From Lachnospiraceae bacterium AD3010 (lineage in GTDB: Bacteria; Bacillota; Clostridia; Lachnospirales; Lachnospiraceae), in contig JHWU01000007.1 in NCBI GenBank assembly GCA_000622025.1, positions 243,771 through 307,770 on the forward strand: a DNA stretch of 64,000 nt, written 5' to 3'. Numbering within the stretch: position 1 is the stretch's first letter; each line of letters opens with the position of its first letter. The notes under the pieces are model-generated. The model did not search any database, had not been told where the DNA came from, and was given only the letters and a program-made list of their open reading frames with translations. Below are positions 37,411-44,972 of the stretch, in pieces. The position numbers and the translations under genes were made by a program.

Positions 37411-37513
37411 GTCATTCTGATCGGCACTTGTCATCCTGAGCGGCACTTGTCATCCTGAGCGGCATTTGTCATCCTGAGCGGCATTTGTCATCCTGAGCGA
37501 AGCGAAGGATCTT
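37411..37513. repeat. Dispersed repeat, copy 10, 19-bp tandem array
   Basis: Four 19-bp units (GTCATCCTGAGCGGCACTT type) followed by one full copy. Only the left half-site is expanded, without its partner arm. Located between ilvB and serC. Confidence 0.9.
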
Positions 37514-37535
37514 CAAAATGCCTGCTTTATCATAC

Positions 37536-37559
37536 GTCACTTGCGGTTCCGCAAGTGAC
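37536..37559. terminator. GTCACTTGCGG hairpin at the ilvB stop
   Basis: Perfect 11-bp stem GTCACTTGCGG/CCGCAAGTGAC with 2-nt loop, starting at the ilvB stop codon. The same sequence with its flank recurs at 39346-39369. A short U-poor tail follows, so it may act as a mRNA 3' stabiliser or weak terminator. Confidence 0.55.
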
Positions 37560-39226
37560 TACAGGTCACTTTCGTCGAATACTTCGGAGATCGCCTTGCC
37601 GGGGGGAACCATGGGGTAGACACTGTCGTCCTTTTCTATCACGCAGTCAATTACCACCGGGCCCTCTGCCTTCAGGGCTTTCTTCAGCACCTCTTCGGCC
37701 TCTTCTTTTTTGGTGATCCTGAAAGCCGTGCAGCCAAGACCCTCCGCGACCTTCACATAATCCACCTTGTCCGTGAGCACGGTTTCTGAATATCTCTTTC
37801 CGTAGAACAGTGTCTGCCACTGCCTTACCATACCAAGGACCGAATTATTTATTATGATATCGATAACCTTTATATTATTCCGGCTAAGAGTCGCAAGCTC
37901 GTTCATATTCATACGGAAGCACCCGTCTCCGCCGATATTTATAACTGTCTTTTCGGGACAGCCGACCTTTGCACCCATGGCGGCTCCAAGTCCGTATCCC
38001 ATGGTACCCAAGCCTCCGCTTGTTAATATCTGCCTTGGGAATCTGAAGTGGTAATACTGTGCAGCCCACATCTGGTGCTGCCCCACGTCAGTCACTATGA
38101 TGGCATCAGACTTTGTAAGCCTGTCAAGCGTCTCGATCACATAGGGACAGGAAAGCTTACTCCTGTCGTAGGATAAGGGGTATTTTTCTTTAAGCTCCTT
38201 TATATAGGAAAGCCACTCCTTATGCTCTGCCTTTTCCACAAGGGGATTAAGCTTACTTAAGATCTCCTTCAGATCCCCAACTATACTGGCATCCGTGCGG
38301 ATATTCTTATTAATCTCCGCAAGGTCTATGTCTATATGGATGATCTTCGCATTCTTTGCAAATTTCTTCGCATTTCCCGTAACCCTGTCGGAAAACCTGG
38401 CACCCATGGCGATAAGGCAGTCACATTCACTTACACCCTTATCACTGGCCTTCGTGCCGTGCATCCCTATCATTCCGGTATACAGAGGGTCGGTATTGTC
38501 AAAGGCCCCCTTTCCCATAAGGGTATCACAGACCGGCGCTCCGATCTTATACGCAAATTCCTTTACTTCCGCGGAAGCTCCGCTTATTACAGCCCCTCCT
38601 CCGACATAAATAAAGGGCTTCTTGGATTGATTTATGAATCTGGCCGCAGTCTTCAGATCGTCCTCCGTATAGCGGTTAAAATCCTTCAAGGCACGGGGCT
38701 TCTCTTTTTTATAATCACACTTATTGGCAGTCACATCCTTTGTGATGTCCACAAGCACGGGTCCCGGACGCCCGGATTTTGCTATACGGAAAGCTCTCCT
38801 GAGCTTCGCTGCCAGGTTCTTTATGTCCTTGATTATGTAATTATGCTTCGTTACCGGAAGAGTGATCCCTGCGATATCCACCTCCTGAAAAGAATCCTTT
38901 CCGAGAAGAGGAAGATTCACATTGCAGGTGATGGCGACCATGGGGATGGAATCCATAAATGCGGTGGCGATCCCCGTGACCAGATTAGTCGCTCCTGGTC
39001 CGCTTGTCGCAAGGCAAACTCCCACCTTTCCGGTTGCTCTGGCATAGCCGTCCGCCGCATGGCTCGCGCCCTGCTCGTGGCTCGTAAGGATATGCTTTAT
39101 CTCATCCGAATGCTTATAAAGAGCGTCATATACATTGAGAATCGCTCCTCCGGGATAACCGAAGACAGTGTCCACTCCCTCTTCCTTAAGCACCTCAACT
39201 ATTATTTCCGAACCTGTCAGCTGCAT
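37559..39226 (-). CDS. ilvB: Acetolactate synthase large subunit
   Basis: 555 aa ThDP enzyme of the IlvB family (TGSEIIVEVLKEEGVDTVFGYPGGA start; ThDP motif GDGCFRMNMNELATLSRNN near 425; ATSGPGATNLVTGIA). Makes acetolactate/acetohydroxybutyrate for valine, leucine and isoleucine. No ilvN regulatory subunit gene is adjacent, so either it is encoded elsewhere or this paralogue works alone. It follows ilvD after a 163-bp gap full of hairpins, and the downstream hairpin overlaps its stop. Confidence 0.95.
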   Translation of the reverse strand: MQLTGSEIIVEVLKEEGVDTVFGYPGGAILNVYDALYKHSDEIKHILTSHEQGASHAADGYARATGKVGVCLATSGPGATNLVTGIATAFMDSIPMVAITCNVNLPLLGKDSFQEVDIAGITLPVTKHNYIIKDIKNLAAKLRRAFRIAKSGRPGPVLVDITKDVTANKCDYKKEKPRALKDFNRYTEDDLKTAARFINQSKKPFIYVGGGAVISGASAEVKEFAYKIGAPVCDTLMGKGAFDNTDPLYTGMIGMHGTKASDKGVSECDCLIAMGARFSDRVTGNAKKFAKNAKIIHIDIDLAEINKNIRTDASIVGDLKEILSKLNPLVEKAEHKEWLSYIKELKEKYPLSYDRSKLSCPYVIETLDRLTKSDAIIVTDVGQHQMWAAQYYHFRFPRQILTSGGLGTMGYGLGAAMGAKVGCPEKTVINIGGDGCFRMNMNELATLSRNNIKVIDIIINNSVLGMVRQWQTLFYGKRYSETVLTDKVDYVKVAEGLGCTAFRITKKEEAEEVLKKALKAEGPVVIDCVIEKDDSVYPMVPPGKAISEVFDESDL

Positions 39227-39389
39227 TTACAAACCTCATGTATCTGTTCAGAACCCCCTGGCTTCTGAACAGATATTGCGCATTCGGTCAATTAAATCGT
39301 GCTTTGCACGATGGACCGAATGCCAAAATGCCGTGGTTTTCATACGTCACTTGCGGTTCCGCAAGTGACTGTTCTGAATAGTTACAACC
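39227..39389. promoter_or_regulatory. ilvD-ilvB intergenic region with three strong hairpins
   Basis: In order: 13-bp stem TATCTGTTCAGAA/TTCTGAACAGATA (39241-39275), a double-stepped stem GCATTCGGTC..GACCGAATGC with inner ATCGTGC/GCACGAT (39280-39323), and the 11-bp GTCACTTGCGG hairpin (39346-39369). The first hairpin ends 15 nt before the ilvB ATG, just outside its GAGGT ribosome site, so it can affect ilvB expression. No T-box or leader peptide is seen. Confidence 0.6.
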
Positions 39390-41054
39390 TCATAATATTT
39401 CCAGCACCGCACCCCTGTTGCCGCTGGTAACAAGTCTCTGGTACCTCTGAAGATATCCCGTATCCACCTTCGGGGGCTTTGCTGTCCACTTTGCCTTCCT
39501 TTCGGCAAGCACCTCGTCCGAGAGATCCACATTAAGGGAATTATTGGGGATATCTATCTTTATGATATCTCCCTCCTCTATAAGGGCGATAGGTCCTCCT
39601 ACCGCTGCTTCCGGTGAGACGTGGCCTATTGACGCGCCTCTTGAAGCCCCTGAAAATCTTCCGTCGGTAATAAGAGCCACACTGGATCCAAGGCCCATTC
39701 CCGCAATTGCGGAGGTGGGATTCAGCATTTCTCTCATGCCGGGACCTCCCTTCGGCCCCTCATAACGGATGACAACCACATCACCTGCATTTATCTTTCC
39801 GCCGAGTATTGCCTCTATTGCATCCTCTTCGCTGTCAAATACCCTTGCAGGACCCTCGTGTACCATCATCTCGGGAACCACTGCAGAACGCTTTACTATA
39901 CCCGTATCCGGAGCGATATTTCCCTTAAGGACCGCAATTCCGCCTTCCTTCATATAGGGATTGTCTATTGGTCTTATGGTCTCGGGATCAAGATTATCCG
40001 CGTTCTTTATGTTTTCTCCCACGGTCTTTCCGCTAACCGTCATACAGTCAAGATTCAGAAGGTTCTTCTTTGAAAGCTCCTTCATCACCGCATATACGCC
40101 GCCCGCTTCATTCAGGTCCTCCATATAGGTATGTCCGGCAGGAGCGAGATGACAGAGATTGGGAGTCTTTGCGGAGACCTCGTTTGCTATCTCCATATCA
40201 AGCCTGATTCCGCATTCATGCGCTATCGCAGGAAGGTGGAGCATTGTATTCGTGGAACAGCCGAGAGCCATGTCCACTGTCATTGCGTTCATAAACGCAT
40301 CCTTTGTCATTATGTCTCTCGGACAGATATTCTTTTCATACATCTCCATGACCCGGTATCCCGCAGTCTTTGCGAGACGGAGCCTTTCGGAATAAACCGC
40401 GGGAATGGTCCCGTTTCCCTTAAGCCCCATACCAATGGCCTCGGTAAGGCAGTTCATGGAATTTGCCGTATACATTCCCGAGCAGCTCCCGCAGGTCGGG
40501 CATACGTGCTCATCAAAGTAATCAAGCTCCTTATCATCGATCTTTCCCGCTGCCTTTTCCCCGACAGCCTCAAACATTGAGGATAAAGAGCGCTTTTTCC
40601 CGTGGACATGCCCTGCAAGCATAGGGCCTCCGGAAACAAATACAGTAGGTATATTGACCCTGGCCGCCGCCATCAGAAGCCCCGGCACGTTCTTATCGCA
40701 GTTTGGCACCATTACGAGGGCGTCAAACTGATGTGCAAGTGCCATACACTCCGTGGAATCCGCTATAAGATCACGGGTCACCAGAGAATACTTCATTCCG
40801 ATATGTCCCATTGCTATACCGTCACATACCGCAATAGCCGGGAAAACCACAGGCATTCCGCCTGCTTCCGCAACCCCCAGCTTCACTGCTTCCACGATCT
40901 TATCAATGTTCATATGCCCCGGGACTATCTCGTTATACGAGCTCACTATCCCAACCATGGGCTTCTTCATTTCTTCTCTGGTAAAACCCAGTGCATTGAA
41001 AAGACTTCTCGCAGGCGCCGCCTGGTCACCTTTTTTTACATTATCACTGCGCAT
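39390..41054 (-). CDS. ilvD: Dihydroxy-acid dehydratase
   Basis: 554 aa Fe-S IlvD/Edd family. Cluster ligand motifs PNCDKNVPG (about 117-125) and [18 protein letters not shown] (about 188-205), plus the [10 protein letters not shown] and [20 protein letters not shown]-terminal signatures. Dehydrates dihydroxy acids in branched-chain amino-acid synthesis. AGGAGGG ribosome site. Part of leuB-ilvD-ilvB arrangement with repeats between the genes. Confidence 0.96.
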   Translation of the reverse strand: MRSDNVKKGDQAAPARSLFNALGFTREEMKKPMVGIVSSYNEIVPGHMNIDKIVEAVKLGVAEAGGMPVVFPAIAVCDGIAMGHIGMKYSLVTRDLIADSTECMALAHQFDALVMVPNCDKNVPGLLMAAARVNIPTVFVSGGPMLAGHVHGKKRSLSSMFEAVGEKAAGKIDDKELDYFDEHVCPTCGSCSGMYTANSMNCLTEAIGMGLKGNGTIPAVYSERLRLAKTAGYRVMEMYEKNICPRDIMTKDAFMNAMTVDMALGCSTNTMLHLPAIAHECGIRLDMEIANEVSAKTPNLCHLAPAGHTYMEDLNEAGGVYAVMKELSKKNLLNLDCMTVSGKTVGENIKNADNLDPETIRPIDNPYMKEGGIAVLKGNIAPDTGIVKRSAVVPEMMVHEGPARVFDSEEDAIEAILGGKINAGDVVVIRYEGPKGGPGMREMLNPTSAIAGMGLGSSVALITDGRFSGASRGASIGHVSPEAAVGGPIALIEEGDIIKIDIPNNSLNVDLSDEVLAERKAKWTAKPPKVDTGYLQRYQRLVTSGNRGAVLEIL

Positions 41055-41115
41055 GAGCTGCCCTCCTTGTCTTATTTCAACTCCCTGTCATTCTGTATAC
41101 CATGGTCATTACATT

Positions 41116-41144
41116 AAGATCCTTCGCTGACGCTCAGGATGACA
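41116..41144. repeat. Dispersed palindromic repeat, copy 11
   Basis: Single inverted copy (AAGATCCTTCGCTGACGCTC then AGGATGACA) between leuB and ilvD. Confidence 0.85.
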
Positions 41145-41147
41145 GAA

Positions 41148-42230
41148 TCAGATCTCAGCACAAACAGCGTCTCCCATTTCCGAGGTGCTTACCCTTTTTA
41201 AGCCCTCGGACCATATGTCTCCGGTTCTTATTCCCTTTGACAATACCGCCTGTACCGCATTGTCCACCCTGTCGGCCTCCTCTGTGAGATCAAAAGAGAA
41301 TCTCAGCATCATAGCTGCGGAAAGAATGGTTGCGATCGGATTTGCGATATTCTGTCCCGCTATATCCGGAGCCGAACCGCCGCTTGGTTCATAAAGCCCG
41401 AATTTACTTTCATTTAAGGATGCACTTGGAAGCATACCTATGGAGCCTGTGATCTCCGCAGCCTCGTCCGACAGTATATCCCCGAACATATTTTCCGTGA
41501 GTATCACGTCAAACTGGGCGGGATCCTTTACAAGCTGCATTGCCGCATTGTCAACCAGCATGTGATCAAGAGCTATATCCGGATAGTCCTTGGCAACCTC
41601 TTCGGTCACTGCCCTCCACAGCCTGGAGGAATCAAGTACATTGGCCTTATCGATGCTTGTAACCTTCTTCCGGCGCTTTTTTGCGACCTCAAAGGCTTTT
41701 ACCGCGATACGCCTTATCTCATCCTCGTTATAGCTTAAGGTATCAACCGCAGTTCTTACCCCGTTAATATCCTTTGTGTATCTCTCTCCGAAATAGAGAC
41801 CTCCTGTGAGCTCACGCATAATAAGCATATCAAAGCCCTTATCCGCGATCTCCTTCCTTAAAGGGCAGGCTGATGAAAGCTCGGTATAAAGCTTTGAGGG
41901 ACGGAGATTCGCAAAAAGTCCCAGAGCCTTACGTATCCCGAGAAGCCCGGCTTCAGGTCTTTTGTCCGGTGGAAGCTTATACCAGGGGGAAGTGGAGGTA
42001 TTTCCTCCTATGGAGCCCATAAGCACTGCGTCTGTTCCTTTGGCAGCCTCTATCGCTTCATCCGTGAGCGGAACGCCGTGAACGTCAATGGAGCAGCCTC
42101 CCATAAGTATATCTACGTATTCAAAGGAATGACCATATTTCTCACTGACACAGTCCAGAACCTTTTTTGCCTCATTGACGATCTCGGGACCTATACCGTC
42201 TCCCCGAATGAGACCTATCTTGAATTTCAT
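41148..42230 (-). CDS. leuB: 3-isopropylmalate dehydrogenase
   Basis: 360 aa. IGLIRGDGIGPEIVNEA start, DKANVLDSSRLWR, and NMFGDILSDEAAEITGSIGMLPS are LeuB signatures with the conserved substrate Arg and metal-binding Asp residues. Oxidises 3-isopropylmalate in leucine synthesis with NAD+. AAGGAGT ribosome site, 12 bp after yajC, so it can be co-transcribed with yajC and tgt. No leuA/leuCD in the window. Confidence 0.95.
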   Translation of the reverse strand: MKFKIGLIRGDGIGPEIVNEAKKVLDCVSEKYGHSFEYVDILMGGCSIDVHGVPLTDEAIEAAKGTDAVLMGSIGGNTSTSPWYKLPPDKRPEAGLLGIRKALGLFANLRPSKLYTELSSACPLRKEIADKGFDMLIMRELTGGLYFGERYTKDINGVRTAVDTLSYNEDEIRRIAVKAFEVAKKRRKKVTSIDKANVLDSSRLWRAVTEEVAKDYPDIALDHMLVDNAAMQLVKDPAQFDVILTENMFGDILSDEAAEITGSIGMLPSASLNESKFGLYEPSGGSAPDIAGQNIANPIATILSAAMMLRFSFDLTEEADRVDNAVQAVLSKGIRTGDIWSEGLKRVSTSEMGDAVCAEI

Positions 42231-42242
42231 ATTATCTACTCC

Positions 42243-42575
42243 TTATTCCGAGGCTGAATTGCCGGCAGCCTTTTCTATCTCGGTAATGGCGGATTTCTTC
42301 ATGGGGATACGGCAGTTTTTGTTGCTGCCGAATTCCACTATCACCATATCGTCCGAAATATCAATGATCATGCCGTAGAAGCCGCTGGTTGTCACCACAT
42401 AATCTCCCACCTCCATGGCATCGATCATAGCCTTTATCCTGTCCTGTTCCTTCTTCTGGGGACGGATAGAGATAAAGTAGAAAAAGCCGATAATGGCGAC
42501 TATATAGAGGATCATAGCGCCCATTCCGCCGAAACCCGATGTTGCTCCTGTTCCAGTTAATACAATACCTGACAT
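42243..42575 (-). CDS. yajC: Preprotein translocase subunit YajC
   Basis: 110 aa. Single membrane helix (about 22-40, MILYIVAIIGFFYFISIRPQ), then the YajC soluble domain with KEQDRIKAMIDAMEVGDYVVTTSGFYG. Associates with SecDF-YidC. The tgt-yajC order is typical, but here leuB follows in place of secD/secF. Ribosome site AAAGGAGAG. Confidence 0.92.
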   Translation of the reverse strand: MSGIVLTGTGATSGFGGMGAMILYIVAIIGFFYFISIRPQKKEQDRIKAMIDAMEVGDYVVTTSGFYGMIIDISDDMVIVEFGSNKNCRIPMKKSAITEIEKAAGNSASE

Positions 42576-42656
42576 TTTGTTGATCTCTCCTTTTTTTTAA
42601 TCCTTTTTTAAAATTTACGTAAGCTTTATCATACCCAAAATATACATCTTCTGCAA

Positions 42657-42735
42657 GTCATTCTGAGTTTCTTTGTCATTCTGAGCTGCTTTGAGCCTCA
42701 TTGTCATTCTGAGGGCGCAGCCCGAAGAATCTTCC
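42657..42735. repeat. Dispersed repeat, copy 12, partial tandem
   Basis: Two or three partial left half-sites (GTCATTCTGAG) followed by a complete copy with a GGGCGCAGCCC loop, between tgt and yajC. Confidence 0.85.
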
Positions 42736-42765
42736 TCCCGGTCGGAAAAGATCCTTCCTGTTGCT

Positions 42766-43896
42766 TCACACCCCCGATTCGTATTTTTTTATAAAATCCC
42801 TTCTGAATTCCTCATATCTCTCCTCCTCAATGGCGGTGCGTATTTCCTCCATAAGGTTATTGTAAAAATAGAGGTTATGCATGACAGCAAGACGGAGTCC
42901 CAGCATCTCTCCGGCCTTCAAAAGGTGTCTTATATAAGCCCGGCTGTGATTACGGCATACCGGACAAAGGCAGCCATCCTCAATTGGCCTTAGATCCTCT
43001 TCGTAGGCCGCATTAAGAAGGTTCAGCTTTCCGTGATGGGTGTATACATGCCCGTGCCGTCCATTTCTTGATGGGTAAACACAGTCAAAGAAATCCACTC
43101 CCCTGTATACCGCCTCTACGATATTTACCGGCGTGCCGACGCCCATTAGGTATGTAGGCTTGTTTACCGGAAGATGGGGAACGGTCACATCAAGGATATG
43201 ATACATTTCCTCATGGGTCTCTCCCACCGCAAGTCCGCCTATAGCATATCCGTCCAGATCAAGCTCTGCTATTTCCTCTGCCTGGGCGATCCTTATATCA
43301 TCATATACGGCTCCCTGGTTTATCCCGAACAGAAGCTGTGACTTATTTATGGTGTCCGGCAGTGAATTCAGCCTCTCCATCTCTGCCTTGCAGCGCTTAA
43401 GCCACCTGGTGGTGCGTTCCACTGAAGGGAGAACATATTCCCTGTCAGCCTTTGCATTCGGACACTCATCAAAAGCCATGGCTATGGTGGAGCCTAAGTT
43501 TGACTGTATCCTTATTGACTCCTCAGGTCCCATAAAGATCTTTCGTCCGTCTATATGAGATTTAAATGTAACACCTTCCTCCTTTATCTTCCTTAAGGAA
43601 GCAAGTGAAAAAACCTGAAAGCCCCCGGAATCCGTAAGGATGGGTCTGTCCCAGTTCATAAACTTATGGAGTCCTCCCAGACGTTTTATCCTCTCATCTC
43701 CGGTTCTGACATGAAGATGGTAGGTATTACAGAGCTCCACCTGGGTTTTCAATTCGTGCAGGTCAGGTGATGACACGGCTCCCTTGATCGCCGCCACGGT
43801 TCCGACATTCATAAAAACAGGGGTCTCGATAACACCATGAACCGTGGTAAACCGCCCCCTTTTTGCCCTTCCGTCCTTTTTTATAAGTTCATACAT
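42766..43896 (-). CDS. tgt: tRNA-guanine transglycosylase (bacterial)
   Basis: 376 aa. GFQVFSLASLRKIKEEGVTFKS (substrate pocket), DSGGFQ nucleophile region, GGLAVGE, and the zinc cluster CLCPVCRNHSRAYIRHL near 305-322 define queuosine TGT. Exchanges guanine-34 for preQ1. TAATG overlap with the M15 gene upstream couples the two. Confidence 0.97.
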   Translation of the reverse strand: MYELIKKDGRAKRGRFTTVHGVIETPVFMNVGTVAAIKGAVSSPDLHELKTQVELCNTYHLHVRTGDERIKRLGGLHKFMNWDRPILTDSGGFQVFSLASLRKIKEEGVTFKSHIDGRKIFMGPEESIRIQSNLGSTIAMAFDECPNAKADREYVLPSVERTTRWLKRCKAEMERLNSLPDTINKSQLLFGINQGAVYDDIRIAQAEEIAELDLDGYAIGGLAVGETHEEMYHILDVTVPHLPVNKPTYLMGVGTPVNIVEAVYRGVDFFDCVYPSRNGRHGHVYTHHGKLNLLNAAYEEDLRPIEDGCLCPVCRNHSRAYIRHLLKAGEMLGLRLAVMHNLYFYNNLMEEIRTAIEEERYEEFRRDFIKKYESGV

Positions 43897-44972
43897 TATT
43901 CCATAGCTCCGATCTTTTCCACGTATTCCTCAAGACAGAGACCGCTCTCCATTATCTCCTCCGCCGCAGGTCTCCCCACGTATCTATAATGCCAGGGCTC
44001 GAATTCGATCTCCGTAATGCTTTCCTTTCCGAGAGGATATCTTAAGATAAAGCCGTACTTTGCGCAGTTCTCCTTTAACCACCTGCCGGCTCTTGTATCC
44101 GCAAAGCCCGCATTCAGCATCTTGTAATCATCAGATATAAAGTCAAAGGCAAGCCCCACCTGATGTTCGCTTGTTCCGGGGATCGCTATGGTCTGGCTTG
44201 CAAGATTATATGCTTCTTCCTCGCTGTAGCCCTTCCTCATATACTGCTTCTGCTTTTTCTTAAAGAGCACCTCCTGCCTGTCATCCGAACGATAGGGTGA
44301 ACAGATCATTATAGTTACCCCGTCATCCTTCGCTCCGTTTATCATATCAAGCACATACGGTATCACCCGGACATCACTCTTTATCTGGCCTCTTATGGTC
44401 TCCAGCTCAAATTCATAGTCATCCGGGATATGGTGTTCCTTGTTGATAAGTATCAAAGACCAGTCATCCTTGTAGGATGCCCGCACATAGCCCTTTTCCT
44501 CGTCAAAGATTTTGGCGCTTTCATCAGCCTGGAAATCATTCTCGATAAGCTTCCCGCTCTCAGCCGCGGCATTTAACGCTGCAATAAGGTCATTTTCCGA
44601 AACCGCAGCGTCTCTCTCTCCGCTTTCCGGAGTTGAGATCACCGTCACTGCCGGTATGGTTATCGCATCCGTCGGAACGTCAAGCTCCTCCACAACGATA
44701 TCGCCTTCGTCCGTAGTCAGATGTACCGCTTCCTCCTCCTTTGGCTCTTCTGCTTCTCTTGCAAAGGAAAAGCTTGTAAACACCGCAAAAGTCAAAACCA
44801 CAATAGCAGTTCCCATGATCTTCCTCATATTGGAATAGAGAAAAAGAAAGATGTAGTAAAAGAAAAGATAAACTCCCATTATTATAAATAATGGCAGCTT
44901 AAGAAATATGTTTTTTTCACTTAGAGCGAGGAGCTCTGAGAAAAACCTGGTTCCCATTTCAGCTGTTCTCAC
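43896..44972 (-). CDS. Membrane-anchored M15 D-alanyl-D-alanine carboxypeptidase-like (VanY/DdcY) protein
   Basis: 358 aa. Two N-terminal hydrophobic stretches (about 22-46 and 50-70), an acidic linker, then an M15 domain at about 180-350 with SPYRSDDRQEV, GTSEHQVGLAFDF (zinc His/Asp) and EPWHYRYVG. All zinc and catalytic residues are present, so it likely trims the peptidoglycan stem peptide. Start: GTG at 44970-44972 or ATG at 44957, the latter directly behind the stop of the GGDEF/EAL gene; neither has a strong ribosome site. Coupled to tgt downstream. Confidence 0.87.
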   Translation of the reverse strand: MRTAEMGTRFFSELLALSEKNIFLKLPLFIIMGVYLFFYYIFLFLYSNMRKIMGTAIVVLTFAVFTSFSFAREAEEPKEEEAVHLTTDEGDIVVEELDVPTDAITIPAVTVISTPESGERDAAVSENDLIAALNAAAESGKLIENDFQADESAKIFDEEKGYVRASYKDDWSLILINKEHHIPDDYEFELETIRGQIKSDVRVIPYVLDMINGAKDDGVTIMICSPYRSDDRQEVLFKKKQKQYMRKGYSEEEAYNLASQTIAIPGTSEHQVGLAFDFISDDYKMLNAGFADTRAGRWLKENCAKYGFILRYPLGKESITEIEFEPWHYRYVGRPAAEEIMESGLCLEEYVEKIGAME

